The notes under the pieces are model-generated. The model was given only the letters and a program-made list of their open reading frames with translations, had not been told where the DNA came from and did no database searches. Source: Fidelibacterota bacterium (GTDB lineage: Bacteria; Fidelibacterota; UBA2242; JAFGTP01). From it: a DNA stretch of 34,252 nt. The stretch spans positions 1-34,252 of the forward strand of contig JAFGTP010000022.1 of NCBI GenBank assembly GCA_016934035.1. Direction: 5' to 3'. The position numbers and the translations under genes are program-made. Shown here piece by piece: positions 16,744 to 26,003 of this stretch (within the stretch, counting starts at the first letter, position 1; the number at the start of each line of letters is the position of its first letter).

Positions 16744-17238
16744 ATGTCAATAAAAGGAATTACAGGATCCATAAACAACATCAGGGATCTTGATAAAAAC
16801 AGTAAAGCAAAAAAGGGTGATGCTGTAAAGAATACAAAATCATCAGAATTAAGCAAAAGTGCGCAAACTTCCATTGTTTCCAAGGATAGCGTTAAAATAT
16901 CAGATTTTGCCAAAGAACTTCTGAGCAATCCTACTTCTGTCGATTCCTTAAAACAGGAACTTGATAATATCAAGACGCTGGACAGGTCTACTCTGAAAGA
17001 GATCCATGCCAAAATTGAATCAAACTATTACAATAAACCGGAAGTGATTGATAAGATAGTCGATGGCATTATTCCTGAAGTCCATTCAACTGATGCACCG
17101 GAAAAGCTGGCCGACACCGGAAATAATGAACGGTTGCAACAAATACAGCAAAATATTCAAAACGGAAAATATGATTCAGATGAAGTGTTGGATGTTATTG
17201 TTGAAAAAATGCTCAACCCAGAAAACATTCTCTCCTGA
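16744..17238 (+). CDS. flgM: FlgM-like anti-sigma-28 factor candidate, extended
   Basis: 164 residues, while FlgM is usually about 90-100. The N-terminus MSIKGITGSINNI is FlgM-like (disordered, Lys/Ser-rich to residue 45). DSVKISDFAKELL (48-60) is the usual 'V.LS..A..L' block. Two segments then resemble the FlgM sigma-binding C-terminus: LKEIHAKIESNYYNKPEVID plus KIVDGII (84-110), and LQQIQQNIQNGKYDSDEVLD plus VIVEKML (130-157). The second is the closer match ('I..G.Y..d...iA..ml'). FlgM holds sigma-28 inactive until export through the completed hook. Its place at the end of a sigma-28-driven cluster would give negative feedback. Confidence 0.7.
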   Translation: MSIKGITGSINNIRDLDKNSKAKKGDAVKNTKSSELSKSAQTSIVSKDSVKISDFAKELLSNPTSVDSLKQELDNIKTLDRSTLKEIHAKIESNYYNKPEVIDKIVDGIIPEVHSTDAPEKLADTGNNERLQQIQQNIQNGKYDSDEVLDVIVEKMLNPENILS

Positions 17239-17262
17239 CATAGATTAAGAAAATAGCCAAAG

Positions 17263-17293
17263 AAAAGGAGAATTCAAATTCTCCTTTTTTTTT
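17263..17293 (+). terminator. strong Rho-independent terminator of the flagellar cluster
   Basis: AAAAGGAGAATT and AATTCTCCTTTT are perfect reverse complements separated by two bases (the inner pairs must open to form the loop), followed by nine T residues. It lies 25 bp past the FlgM-like stop and ends the flagellar transcript. Confidence 0.9.
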
Positions 17294-17425
17294 GTAGATA
17301 TTATTTTTCGATTTAATCCAAATTTTAACCAATTCGTTTTTTGTTAATCTAAATCACTTGGTTATCAACAAGCAAACTGATATATTTAAATCAACTTTTA
17401 TGGATACAAAAAGCAGGAATGAATC

Positions 17426-18091
17426 ATGAAAAAGAATATTTTATTAGGATTGCTGGTCCTATTCACTTTACACAAAACAAATGCCCAAAATATCAATCCC
17501 ATCGACAATGTTAAAGCGAGTTTTGGCGGCTTGTCCTATGTTCAGGTCACCAATGGTGCGGGTATAGGCGGCTTTTTTGAAAAATATATTGCCAAGTCTC
17601 ATCGTCTCGGTGTTGATGCCAGTTTTATCCTGGCAAGAGGAGAAAATGAATATCCTGTGTACAATTATTATTATGGAATGTACATGGAAAGGACAGACAA
17701 GAGAAGATTAAGTTTTTTTAATGCTGATCTGAGATACAAAAAAGTCCTCTTTGTCGATAAAATTGCCAACAATTTTCGGCCTTTTATTTTGGCCTCTGCC
17801 GGTCCGGTAATCGCTTTTGACCCGCCCAATGTACCGGAAATATCAGAAAGATTTAAAAACATAAAAACTTCGTTTTCTGCCAATGCAACGATCGGTCTGG
17901 GTATAGATTTCATCTATTCTGGAGATATGGGGATGGCTTTTTTCGCCGGCTATCATTATTTGCGTTTTGGAAAAAAACTTGACCCGGATGTCAACCTTGA
18001 GGAAAATGAACAATTCGCTGAAGAAGTCGATTTTGGTCAAAAGGATTTTAGCAGCGCAATCGTCAGGATTAGTATTACACGGATTTTTTAA
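17426..18091 (+). CDS. outer-membrane beta-barrel protein
   Basis: 221 residues with a signal peptide (MKKNILLGLLVLFTLHKTNAQ, cleavage after Ala20). The mature part consists of alternating hydrophobic strands with aromatic girdles (GGFFEKYIAKSHRLGVDASF, FFNADLRYKKVLF, MAFFAGYHYLRFG), and ends IVRISITRIF with a C-terminal Phe, the usual signal for outer-membrane insertion by BamA. Eight to ten strands fit an OmpA/OmpX-sized barrel. The cargo or role is unknown. The stop lies 3 bp before rsmE, so it may be the first gene of the following run. A GCAGGAA RBS precedes the ATG. Confidence 0.72.
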   Translation: MKKNILLGLLVLFTLHKTNAQNINPIDNVKASFGGLSYVQVTNGAGIGGFFEKYIAKSHRLGVDASFILARGENEYPVYNYYYGMYMERTDKRRLSFFNADLRYKKVLFVDKIANNFRPFILASAGPVIAFDPPNVPEISERFKNIKTSFSANATIGLGIDFIYSGDMGMAFFAGYHYLRFGKKLDPDVNLEENEQFAEEVDFGQKDFSSAIVRISITRIF

Positions 18092-18094
18092 TAT

Positions 18095-18802
18095 ATGCAT
18101 GATTATCATTTTTATTCTTCTTCCAAAAATATCCAGGATGAATTTATAGACCTTGTTGAAGATGAATTTAAACATTGTTGTCGGGTATTGCGCTATGGTG
18201 TGGGTGATGTTGTTCAAATATTTGATGGCTCCGGAAACCTTTATAAAACCAAGATTCATGAGATCACAAAAAACCACGCTCGATGTCAAATTATCAATAT
18301 CATAAAAAAGAGTTCAAATAATAATTTCAAAATTCATTTGGGTGTCGGTTTGGTCAAATCAAAGGCTTTTGATCTCATAGTTGAACAATCGGTCAGTCTT
18401 GGAATCGCTTCATTTTATCCGGTAGAAACAGTCCATTCAATTCAGAAAAGTTTCAACCTGGAACGATATCAGAAAAAAGCACTGGAATCCATCAAGCAAT
18501 CCGGCCGGTTATTACTACCGGACCTGCATGAACCGCATAGTTTTAATCAATGGTTGAAAACCACTGATAAAATAAATACTAAATTGATCTGCTGTCAGCA
18601 TTCTCAAAATAAAATGAAGAATATTGATTTGGAAAATATAGATGAAATTGTAATCTTTATCGGTCCGGAAGGGGGTTTTAGTGATTCAGAGATTAATCAA
18701 TCGGAAAAAAATGGTTTCAGAACAGTTACCCTGCTGGACAGTAGATTAAGAACAGAATTAGCCGTGATAACGGCTTTGGCTGGAATACAGACAAGGAGAT
18801 AA
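18095..18802 (+). CDS. rsmE: 16S rRNA (uracil1498-N3)-methyltransferase RsmE
   Basis: 235 residues, the normal length. The N-terminal PUA-like part contains DEFKHCCRVLRYGVGDVVQI and DGSGNLY. The C-terminal SPOUT (trefoil-knot) part contains the SAM-binding IFIGPEGGFSDSEI at about 187-200 and LLDSRLRTELAVITAL near the end ('LG.RiLR.ETA'); here Glu-Leu-Ala replaces Glu-Thr-Ala. The enzyme methylates U1498 in the assembled 30S subunit. The ATG lies 3 bp after the barrel gene and the stop 3 bp before the HIT gene. Confidence 0.93.
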   Translation: MHDYHFYSSSKNIQDEFIDLVEDEFKHCCRVLRYGVGDVVQIFDGSGNLYKTKIHEITKNHARCQIINIIKKSSNNNFKIHLGVGLVKSKAFDLIVEQSVSLGIASFYPVETVHSIQKSFNLERYQKKALESIKQSGRLLLPDLHEPHSFNQWLKTTDKINTKLICCQHSQNKMKNIDLENIDEIVIFIGPEGGFSDSEINQSEKNGFRTVTLLDSRLRTELAVITALAGIQTRR

Positions 18803-18805
18803 ACC

Positions 18806-19147
18806 ATGAGTTGTATTTTTTGCAAAATAGCGGCAGGTGAACTGGGCACAAAATTCATCTATGAATCTGATGATATTGTCGCATTTCGTGACCTCAATCC
18901 CCAGGCACCGCAGCACATTTTAATCATTCCTCGGGAACATATTGAAAAAGTCAGTGACCTGCAGGAAAAACACCTGAATATTGCAGGAAAATTATTGCTG
19001 GCAGCCCAAAAAATTGCCCAAAAGGAAAACCTTGCAGAAGACGGGTTTCGGCTCGTTATAAATAATGGTAAAAATGCCGGGCAGGAAGTTATGCATATTC
19101 ACATGCATCTACTGGGCGGGAGAAAAATGAATTGGCCTCCGGGTTAA
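18806..19147 (+). CDS. HIT-family nucleotide hydrolase, HinT-like
   Basis: 113 residues, typical of HinT-type proteins. CIFCKIAAGE at the start carries the Cys3/Cys6 pair often involved in zinc binding. The catalytic triad is HIHMHLL (97-103), matching H-phi-H-phi-H-phi-phi, and ends GGRKMNWPPG as in bacterial HinT. These enzymes hydrolyse purine nucleoside phosphoramidates such as lysyl-AMP through a nucleotidyl-histidine. In the same unit as rsmE; AAGGAGA precedes the ATG. Confidence 0.95.
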   Translation: MSCIFCKIAAGELGTKFIYESDDIVAFRDLNPQAPQHILIIPREHIEKVSDLQEKHLNIAGKLLLAAQKIAQKENLAEDGFRLVINNGKNAGQEVMHIHMHLLGGRKMNWPPG

Positions 19148-19190
19148 AAGAGACCGGACTGGGCAATTATTCGAGGGTACTTTTTGATTT

Positions 19191-22100
19191 ATGTATATCT
19201 CGCGACTAACATTGTATGGTTTCAAATCTTTCCTGAAGACATCAGAACTGAATTTTGGCCGAGGCGTCACTGGTATCGTAGGGCCCAATGGCTGTGGAAA
19301 AACCAATATTGTCGATGCTATTCGCTGGGTCATTGGCGAGCAAAAAGCCAGGACCCTGCGGGCTGATAAAACCACTGATGTCATATTCAATGGTACCACA
19401 AAAAGAAAACCGCTCAATATTGCTGAAGTCTCCTTGATCATTCACAATGTTTCCGGCAGAATTCCAATCGATTACACCGATATTGAAATTACCCGCAGAA
19501 TTTATCGCAATGGAGACAGTGAATACCTGCTCAACAGGAATATCTGCCGTCTGAAAGATATCAGAGATTTATTCATTGATACTGGTATGGGTTCTGATGC
19601 TTATTCCATCATTGAATTGAAAATGATTGAAAATATTTTGAGTGAAAATCCCCAGGAAAGAAAAGCCTTGTTTGAAGAGGCTGCCGGGGTCAATAAATAC
19701 AGAATTCAGCGGGGTGCAGCCCTGAAAAAATTAACTGCCACTGAAGAAGACCTCGTAAGAGTCCATGACATAATAGGCGAAGTGGATGCCAAAGTAACCA
19801 CTTTGAGACGACAATTCAGGCAATATGAACGCTATCAAAAAATTTCTGAAGATTTGATTCAATCTGAAATGCTATTGGCAGCGTCCAGAATTTATAAACT
19901 TCGTCAAAATACCGACCCTCTGGAAAATAAGATAAAAGATCAGCGCAGTCGACTTGCTCAGGTCAATGAACAGTTGGTTTCTCTGGAACAAATATCTGAA
20001 ACCAGGCAGGCTGAACTCGACAGGATTGAAATAAAACTGAATACCCGAACCGAAGCCTATAACCAATGCAAAGAGAATCGTAATCTTGCCCAGACCGAAG
20101 AATTGGTCCTGAAGGAACAATATCAAAACAAACTCAGTGAGTTTACCCGTATCAATGAGGAAATCACCAACACAAAAAGCACCATTGAGAAAACAAAACA
20201 AAGAATTGGGGTGCTGAATCATGAAGAAATAACCTTTGTAAAACAACTGCAAAGCCAGCATTCACAACAAATTGCACTGAATGATAAACAGAAGCAACTG
20301 GAAAAAAAATACCTTGATATATCCCAATCACTGGAGGTTCTGCAGGATAAAAAATACTACCAGATAAAAATTCAATCTGAAAGACTTGCTAAAGAAAACG
20401 CACTCAAAGAAAACATCATGTTCCTTGAAAACCAATTGACTTCAATCAACGATGAAATGAATTCAAAACAGCAAAGATTGACCTATCTAACCGGAAACAT
20501 CGAAAATCTGTCAGACAACGCAGCCCTACTAAATAAGGAACTCAGGGAGCATCTGGATCGTCAGGAATCGAACACAAGTGATAGGGAAGAAGTGCAGGAG
20601 ATATTTGACAGGCAACTGTCCCAAAAACGTGAAATTGATGCAAAACTGGACAGAATAAATAATAAAATTGATTTTTATGCCGGGCTGCTGGAATCCAAAG
20701 AAGGATTTTCACCGGCCTTGCAAGATGTCTTGAAAAACCGTGACCGGTATAGCGGTATAATCGGCTCCTTGTCTGAATTAATCAATATAGATGAGGAATA
20801 TGCCGAAGCACTCCGTACGGTCCTGGAAAATCTTTCGAATCTGTTGATTGTTGAGACCTTGGAACAGGCCCTGGACATCACCCGCAAGGTAGAGGAAAAA
20901 CAGATTGGTAAGTTATTATGCCTTGCCATGGAAGCATTGAATGAAGATTATTCAGAGCCGGAAATGCCCATGGATAATTTATTGAGTTTAGCAAAATTGA
21001 TTTCATGCCCTAAAATGATAAAAAATGTAGCGAATTGGATATTTGGTGATATTTATGTTTGTGAAGATGAAAATTTTGACAATATTGTAAAAAATAAAAT
21101 TTCAGATTCTATTATTGTCATCTCAAAGTCAGGAAAAATGTTTGATCAAAAAAATATAATCACAAGCAAATCAATAGAAGCCGGAAAAGCCCTGGTTTTC
21201 GGACGAGAAGAAAAACTTTTTCATTTTGAAAAACAAGCTGACCAATTGCGACTGGATGAGGTGGGGATCTGTGATGATATCAAACAGTCCAGTTTAAAAA
21301 TCATGCATTTAAAAGAGGATATTAAAGCCGGTGAAATGAAAATCAGGCAAGCCGATAAAACGCTGAAGGATATGGAATCGCAAATCAAAAATCAGCAAAA
21401 TGAAATAAGGCAGTTGGAACTCAGTATCAATGAGTTAAAAAACAAACAAACCAAGGAGAAAACCGCGCTGAACAGCTATCTGGACAAACTGAAGGAGGTG
21501 GGGCAAGAGAAATTAGAATTGGATAACCTTGAAAGTCTTGAAAATGAAATCACAGTGAAGAAAACGGAAGCTGATAAGGCCAAAATTGAATTGGATGAAC
21601 ACGTGGGTATAGTCCAGAATTTCCGGGTTGACATGATTAAAATTCGAAATAAATTTGATAATATTCGAAACGATAAAATGGCCCTTGCAAAATCTCTGGG
21701 TACACTGGAAAAACGATTGAAAACCAGAATAGAGGATAAGACCTCTATCAAACTCAAAAAGAGTGAGATGGAAGCCTTGATCGAAAGAAAAAAACTGACG
21801 GTTGAAAATATTTTCCGGGAAGAGAAAGTTCTTCGGGAAGAGGTCGAAAAAAATCGTGAGCAGCATATCAGCCTGAGAGATCAATTGCAGGAAACCCATA
21901 AAGAAATCTATAAAATTCGGCATCAGAAGGAAATAATTATAGAAACCATTAATAAATTGGAATTGGAACTTTCAAGCCTTCTCTCTCAGAGACGGGAAAT
22001 TGAATCAATTCTCTTTGAAAAATATGGAAAAAAAATTGACTTGGATGGACTTGAAGATTTACCGGTTGTAGAAATTGCTGTCCAGCAACGGGACAGACTT

Positions 22101-22712
22101 AAAAGCAAGTTGGGAAATATCGGAACCATCAACATGGCTGTCAAGGATGAATATAATCAGGAAGCTGAACGCCTGAAGTTTCTCTCAGATCAAAAAAATG
22201 ACCTGGAAGAAGCTGCCCTAACCGTCAGAAAAGTTATTCGGGAAATTGATATTGTAGCCAGAAAACAGTTTTTGGAAACCTATGAAAAAATAAAAGAAAA
22301 TTTTAAAAATATTTTTCAGATATTCTTTCCTGGTGGGAGCACGGATATCAATCTGATTGGCGATGGAGACCCACTGGATTCGCGAATCGAGATTTTCGCC
22401 TGCCCCGGCGGAAAAAAAATGTTATCCCTGCGCATGCTTTCGGCAGGAGAAAAAACACTGACTGCTATCGCCTTACTCTTTGGGATCTATCAGGTCAAGC
22501 CAAGTCCCTTTTGTATTTTGGATGAAGTGGATGCACCGCTGGATGACGCAAATACAAAACGTTTTACAAAACTATTAAAAACATTCTCAGACAACACCCA
22601 GTTCATTATTGTGACCCATAATAAAGTCACCATGAGTGTTGCTGATACATTATTTGGTGTAACAATGGGCGAGAAAGGGGTTTCGCAAATTGTTTCCGTA
22701 AACCTGGATTAA
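19191..22712 (+). CDS. smc: chromosome segregation protein SMC
   Basis: 1173 residues, the usual size. The N-terminal ATPase half has Walker A GPNGCGKT (31-38) and the Q-loop region after WVIGEQKARTLRADK. Two long antiparallel coiled coils flank a hinge at about residues 505-660 (GFSPALQDVLKNRDRYSGII, then LINIDEEYAEALRTVL). The C-terminal half has the ABC signature LSAGEKTLTAIALLFG near 1083 and Walker B FCILDEVDAPLDDAN near 1106. SMC dimers with ScpA/ScpB organise and segregate the chromosome; scpA and scpB are not in this window. The RBS is weak (GAGGG about 15 bp upstream). Confidence 0.97.
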   Translation: MYISRLTLYGFKSFLKTSELNFGRGVTGIVGPNGCGKTNIVDAIRWVIGEQKARTLRADKTTDVIFNGTTKRKPLNIAEVSLIIHNVSGRIPIDYTDIEITRRIYRNGDSEYLLNRNICRLKDIRDLFIDTGMGSDAYSIIELKMIENILSENPQERKALFEEAAGVNKYRIQRGAALKKLTATEEDLVRVHDIIGEVDAKVTTLRRQFRQYERYQKISEDLIQSEMLLAASRIYKLRQNTDPLENKIKDQRSRLAQVNEQLVSLEQISETRQAELDRIEIKLNTRTEAYNQCKENRNLAQTEELVLKEQYQNKLSEFTRINEEITNTKSTIEKTKQRIGVLNHEEITFVKQLQSQHSQQIALNDKQKQLEKKYLDISQSLEVLQDKKYYQIKIQSERLAKENALKENIMFLENQLTSINDEMNSKQQRLTYLTGNIENLSDNAALLNKELREHLDRQESNTSDREEVQEIFDRQLSQKREIDAKLDRINNKIDFYAGLLESKEGFSPALQDVLKNRDRYSGIIGSLSELINIDEEYAEALRTVLENLSNLLIVETLEQALDITRKVEEKQIGKLLCLAMEALNEDYSEPEMPMDNLLSLAKLISCPKMIKNVANWIFGDIYVCEDENFDNIVKNKISDSIIVISKSGKMFDQKNIITSKSIEAGKALVFGREEKLFHFEKQADQLRLDEVGICDDIKQSSLKIMHLKEDIKAGEMKIRQADKTLKDMESQIKNQQNEIRQLELSINELKNKQTKEKTALNSYLDKLKEVGQEKLELDNLESLENEITVKKTEADKAKIELDEHVGIVQNFRVDMIKIRNKFDNIRNDKMALAKSLGTLEKRLKTRIEDKTSIKLKKSEMEALIERKKLTVENIFREEKVLREEVEKNREQHISLRDQLQETHKEIYKIRHQKEIIIETINKLELELSSLLSQRREIESILFEKYGKKIDLDGLEDLPVVEIAVQQRDRLKSKLGNIGTINMAVKDEYNQEAERLKFLSDQKNDLEEAALTVRKVIREIDIVARKQFLETYEKIKENFKNIFQIFFPGGSTDINLIGDGDPLDSRIEIFACPGGKKMLSLRMLSAGEKTLTAIALLFGIYQVKPSPFCILDEVDAPLDDANTKRFTKLLKTFSDNTQFIIVTHNKVTMSVADTLFGVTMGEKGVSQIVSVNLD

Positions 22713-22723
22713 ATGGAGGAAAT

Positions 22724-24091
22724 ATGGTAAAAAAAATGATTGTGAAATTAATGCTGGCATGGATGTTATCTTTGCCCTTATTAGCAGCCCAGATTGATTT
22801 GGACTACGCCACTTTTCGCGGAGATGAAAATATTGCTGTTCTTGAAGTCTACATCAATGTACCCCGGGAAATGTTTGAATTTGTAGAAAATGATGAAGGG
22901 ATTTTTGAATCAAATATATTTTTCAGAGTCGCATTGATTGAAAACGATTCGATTGTTGCAATTGATGAATGGTCTATCAAAGATAAAAAATTCAGTAAAG
23001 AAGCGGAACTGGGGGGACAGAAAATTCCGGAAATTTCCATGCTTCAGATTAAACCCGGAAACTATAAGCTGGCTGTCTATGCCTTTGACCTGAATACCAA
23101 AGAGAAAAATTCCAACAGTGTTGATATCACCATTCCCGATTATTCAAATCCAAATGAATTGAATATCAGCGATATACAGTTGGGACTGCAAATGGGGAAA
23201 ACAGAAACTCAAAATAAATTCAGCAAATACTTTGGCTATGATATTTTGCCCAATGCCAGTCTGGTCTATACGGAAGGCCGAATGAAAATGTACCCCTTTT
23301 GTGAAGTCTATAATCTGGTCTATCAGCCTGACGATCAAAATACCTATGAAATCCGATATTCGATCTATGGAGCCAATGGCAAATTGTTGAAAATACTCAA
23401 AGAAACCATGAAAAATAAACCCGGAAATTCCGCGGTTGAAGTTTGCCAGCAAGGCCTTGATCTCTCGGAATTTGGAACTGGTACCTATTTTTTTGTGGTG
23501 GAAGTTTCGGACATTCAGGCCAAAAAATCTGTAGTTAAACAAAAGAAATTTTACATCATCAGAAATTCTGTGGGGGAATTTATTACAGCTTCTCCCGATG
23601 GCGGCGATGTGGCGGTTGACAATTTAACCGAAGCGGAACTGGATGAAATGTGGGGGCCGATGGTCTATCTGGCTTCAAATCTTGAAAAAAACCAGTATAA
23701 AAAGTCCGATGTTATTGGAAAAAGAACACTCATTGCAAATTTCTGGAAAGCCCGGGATCCTGATCCAGCCACTGAAGTCAATGAAGCTGAAGTCAATTTT
23801 CATCGCCGTGTTCAAACTGCCGAACAGGTTTATCAGGGAGGCTTTCGTAAAGGCTGGCGAAGCGATCGGGGGCGTATTCTGATAAAATATGGCGAGCCAG
23901 ATGAAATTGAACGCTTTCCCAGCGCCATCGACTCAAAACCATATGAAGTTTGGTATTACAATGATTTTGAAGGTGGTGTCAGCTTTGTTTTTATCGACAA
24001 AACCGGATTTGGAGACATGGAACTGGTCCATTCAACCGCAAGGTATGAATTGCAAAATCCTGATTGGCAGAACATGCTGGAACAGTTATAG
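22724..24091 (+). CDS. exported GWxTD-domain protein
   Basis: 455 residues with a signal peptide (MVKKMIVKLMLAWMLSLPLLAA). The first 290 residues are beta-rich with Ig-like patterns (DLDYATFRGDENIAVLEVYI, then YDILPNASLVYTEGRM). The C-terminal part (about 300-445) has the GWxTD domain: LIANFWKARDPDPATEVNEA, then GFRKGWRSDRGRILIKYGEP, then YEVWYYND. Here the name-giving motif reads G-W-R-S-D, Ser replacing Thr. The family is typical of FCB-group bacteria and relatives, is exported, and has no settled function. A good RBS (GGAGG) lies 5 bp upstream. It sits 11 bp after smc and 1 bp before comF. Confidence 0.85.
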   Translation: MVKKMIVKLMLAWMLSLPLLAAQIDLDYATFRGDENIAVLEVYINVPREMFEFVENDEGIFESNIFFRVALIENDSIVAIDEWSIKDKKFSKEAELGGQKIPEISMLQIKPGNYKLAVYAFDLNTKEKNSNSVDITIPDYSNPNELNISDIQLGLQMGKTETQNKFSKYFGYDILPNASLVYTEGRMKMYPFCEVYNLVYQPDDQNTYEIRYSIYGANGKLLKILKETMKNKPGNSAVEVCQQGLDLSEFGTGTYFFVVEVSDIQAKKSVVKQKKFYIIRNSVGEFITASPDGGDVAVDNLTEAELDEMWGPMVYLASNLEKNQYKKSDVIGKRTLIANFWKARDPDPATEVNEAEVNFHRRVQTAEQVYQGGFRKGWRSDRGRILIKYGEPDEIERFPSAIDSKPYEVWYYNDFEGGVSFVFIDKTGFGDMELVHSTARYELQNPDWQNMLEQL

Positions 24092-24092
24092 A

Positions 24093-24782
24093 ATGCTTAC
24101 CAGGCTTCGCCATTTTATAAAAAATATTTTTAAAGGGGGAATAGACCTGTTCTTTCCCCCTTTATGTTTGAATTGCAATGCAAAATTAGCTGATGATGAG
24201 CAGGTCATTTGTAACCAGTGCTGGCAGGCTATTCCCCAAATGACCGATTCAATTCTAAGCAAAAAAGATAAGGGAAAATTTGTTGATAATCTATACAGCC
24301 TTTGGTTATTTGACGAAAATTTTCAAAATATTGTTCATGAGCTCAAATATAATAATTGTCGTTCTCTGGGTCTAAAAATGGGCCAGAGGATGGGAGATCA
24401 TTTGAAAAATATAAAAATCCCTCTGGATGAGTGTATCCTTGTTCCGGTTCCTCTTCATGCAATAAAAAAAAGAGAGAGAGGCTATAATCAATCGGAACTT
24501 ATTGCCAAAGGAATATCAGAAATCACTAAAATTCCGGTAGTCACAAACCTGGTCAAACGCATAAAAAACACGGCTACCCAGACAAAAATGAATAAAAAAG
24601 AACGGATTGAAAATATGCACAGGGCTTTTGTGGCACAATCAGAAATTGTTGCAAAGACTGTAATCATTGTCGATGATGTTTACACAACAGGCACCACCAT
24701 CAACAGTGTGGCCGAAGCAATGAAAAACAAAAAGGGAAATCTGAAAATAATCGCCTATACCGCAGCGATGCCCGAATCCTGA
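24093..24782 (+). CDS. comF: ComF-family phosphoribosyltransferase
   Basis: 229 residues from the ATG at 24093, one base after the GWxTD stop; the longer open frame overlapping that gene is not used. The N-terminal double zinc ribbon has C25-x2-C28 and C40-x2-C43. The phosphoribosyltransferase part contains VPVPLHAIKKRERGYNQSEL (the 'R.RG.NQ' motif of ComF) and the PRPP loop IIVDDVYTTGTT at 191-202. ComF is needed for DNA uptake in competent bacteria, probably for moving single-stranded DNA, but homologues occur in non-competent species. The gene ends 2 bp from the convergent serA stop. Confidence 0.93.
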   Translation: MLTRLRHFIKNIFKGGIDLFFPPLCLNCNAKLADDEQVICNQCWQAIPQMTDSILSKKDKGKFVDNLYSLWLFDENFQNIVHELKYNNCRSLGLKMGQRMGDHLKNIKIPLDECILVPVPLHAIKKRERGYNQSELIAKGISEITKIPVVTNLVKRIKNTATQTKMNKKERIENMHRAFVAQSEIVAKTVIIVDDVYTTGTTINSVAEAMKNKKGNLKIIAYTAAMPES

Positions 24783-24784
24783 TT

Positions 24785-25981
24785 TTAATACAAGACCCTG
24801 ACCATGATCGTATTTTCAATATTTTTCAATCGATCCAGTACATCACCATTATAATTTTGGGTTACATCGGTAATAACATATCCTAATTTCTCATTGGTTT
24901 TTAGTAGTTGGCTATCGATATTGATGCCTTTTTCTGCGAAAATATTGTTGATTTGGGCCATAATGCCGGGTACATTTTCATGAACATGGATAATTCTGTG
25001 ACCATCTCGAATACCCTGCAGCTGAAGGTTCGGAAAATTGACGCTAGACATTGTACTTCCGGTCCTGATGAATTCATGTAATTTTGTTGGTACAAATTCA
25101 GCAATTTTTTTCTGGGCTTCTTCTGTACTGCCGCCTATATGAGGAGTGAGAATGGTATTGGGCAGATTTTGCAGGACAGTATGATATTCGGTTTTTTTCA
25201 ATTTGGGTTCTGTTGGATAGACATCAACAGCAGCACCACCGATCTTTCCGGAACGCAGGTTTTCCGCCAGGGCCTCAATGTTGACAATAAATCCGCGAGC
25301 CAGATTAATAAAAATGGCTCCGTCTTTCATGAGTTGAAACTGTTCGGAGTCAATCAGGTTTTTATTGGAGGGCCTGCCATCGACATGGACCGTGATTACA
25401 TCAGCCAATTGCAACAGTTCTTCCATTGATTCGCAGACTTCTGCATTTCCAAGGGGCAGTTTATCTTCAATATCATAGAAATAGACCTTCATACCCAGGG
25501 CTTCCGCCAAAACGGAGAGTTGGGAGCCGATATTGCCATAGCCAATGATGCCCAGGCTTTTTCCGCGTACTTCAAAACTGTTGGTGGCAGTTTTGTACCA
25601 TTGGCCTTCATGAAGCATACGGCTTTTGTCAAAAATTTGTCGCATCAAAGCAATCATGTTTCCAATCGCCAGTTCAACAACAGAACGGGTGTTGCTGAAG
25701 GGCGCGTTAAAAACCGCAACGCCATATTTGTTGCAGGCTTCCATATCAATCTGGTTGGTGCCGATGCAAAATGCGCCGATGGCTTCAAGGCTGGGATTAT
25801 TTTTGATGACTTCGGCAGTTATCTGGGTTTTTGAACGTATTCCCAAAATATGAACATCCTGAAGTTTTTCAATCAGTTCATTTTCGTCAAGGCTGTCATT
25901 AACTGTTTCCAATTCATAGTTTTTCTTTTTGAAATACTCTTCAGCGACAGGGTGAATATTTTCCAGTAATAATATCTTCAT
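24785..25981 (-). CDS. serA: D-3-phosphoglycerate dehydrogenase
   Basis: 398 residues from the ATG at 25981 with AGAGG upstream; the TTG at 25996 would add five. The NAD-binding GYGNIG is at 147-152 and catalytic R239 (NLARG), E268 (PTEP) and H291 (PHIGGS) are all present. An ACT domain follows (about 328-398: HVHENVPGIMAQINNIFAEK), so the enzyme belongs to the shorter E. coli-like type, usually inhibited by serine. It oxidises 3-phosphoglycerate in the first committed step of serine synthesis. It is the last gene of a DUF402-asnA-serA unit, 22 bp after asnA. Confidence 0.95.
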   Translation of the reverse strand: MKILLLENIHPVAEEYFKKKNYELETVNDSLDENELIEKLQDVHILGIRSKTQITAEVIKNNPSLEAIGAFCIGTNQIDMEACNKYGVAVFNAPFSNTRSVVELAIGNMIALMRQIFDKSRMLHEGQWYKTATNSFEVRGKSLGIIGYGNIGSQLSVLAEALGMKVYFYDIEDKLPLGNAEVCESMEELLQLADVITVHVDGRPSNKNLIDSEQFQLMKDGAIFINLARGFIVNIEALAENLRSGKIGGAAVDVYPTEPKLKKTEYHTVLQNLPNTILTPHIGGSTEEAQKKIAEFVPTKLHEFIRTGSTMSSVNFPNLQLQGIRDGHRIIHVHENVPGIMAQINNIFAEKGINIDSQLLKTNEKLGYVITDVTQNYNGDVLDRLKNIENTIMVRVLY

Positions 25982-26003
25982 TGAATTCCTCTGCAAATTG
26001 GAT

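Noticed and set aside
19872..21923. Long minus-strand frames opposite smc
   Set aside because: They are shadows of the coiled-coil coding sequence; no RBS or domain pattern supports them.
23889..24092. Long N-terminal extension of ComF
   Set aside because: It overlaps the end of the GWxTD gene out of frame and carries no conserved residues; the ATG one base after the GWxTD stop fits ComF length.
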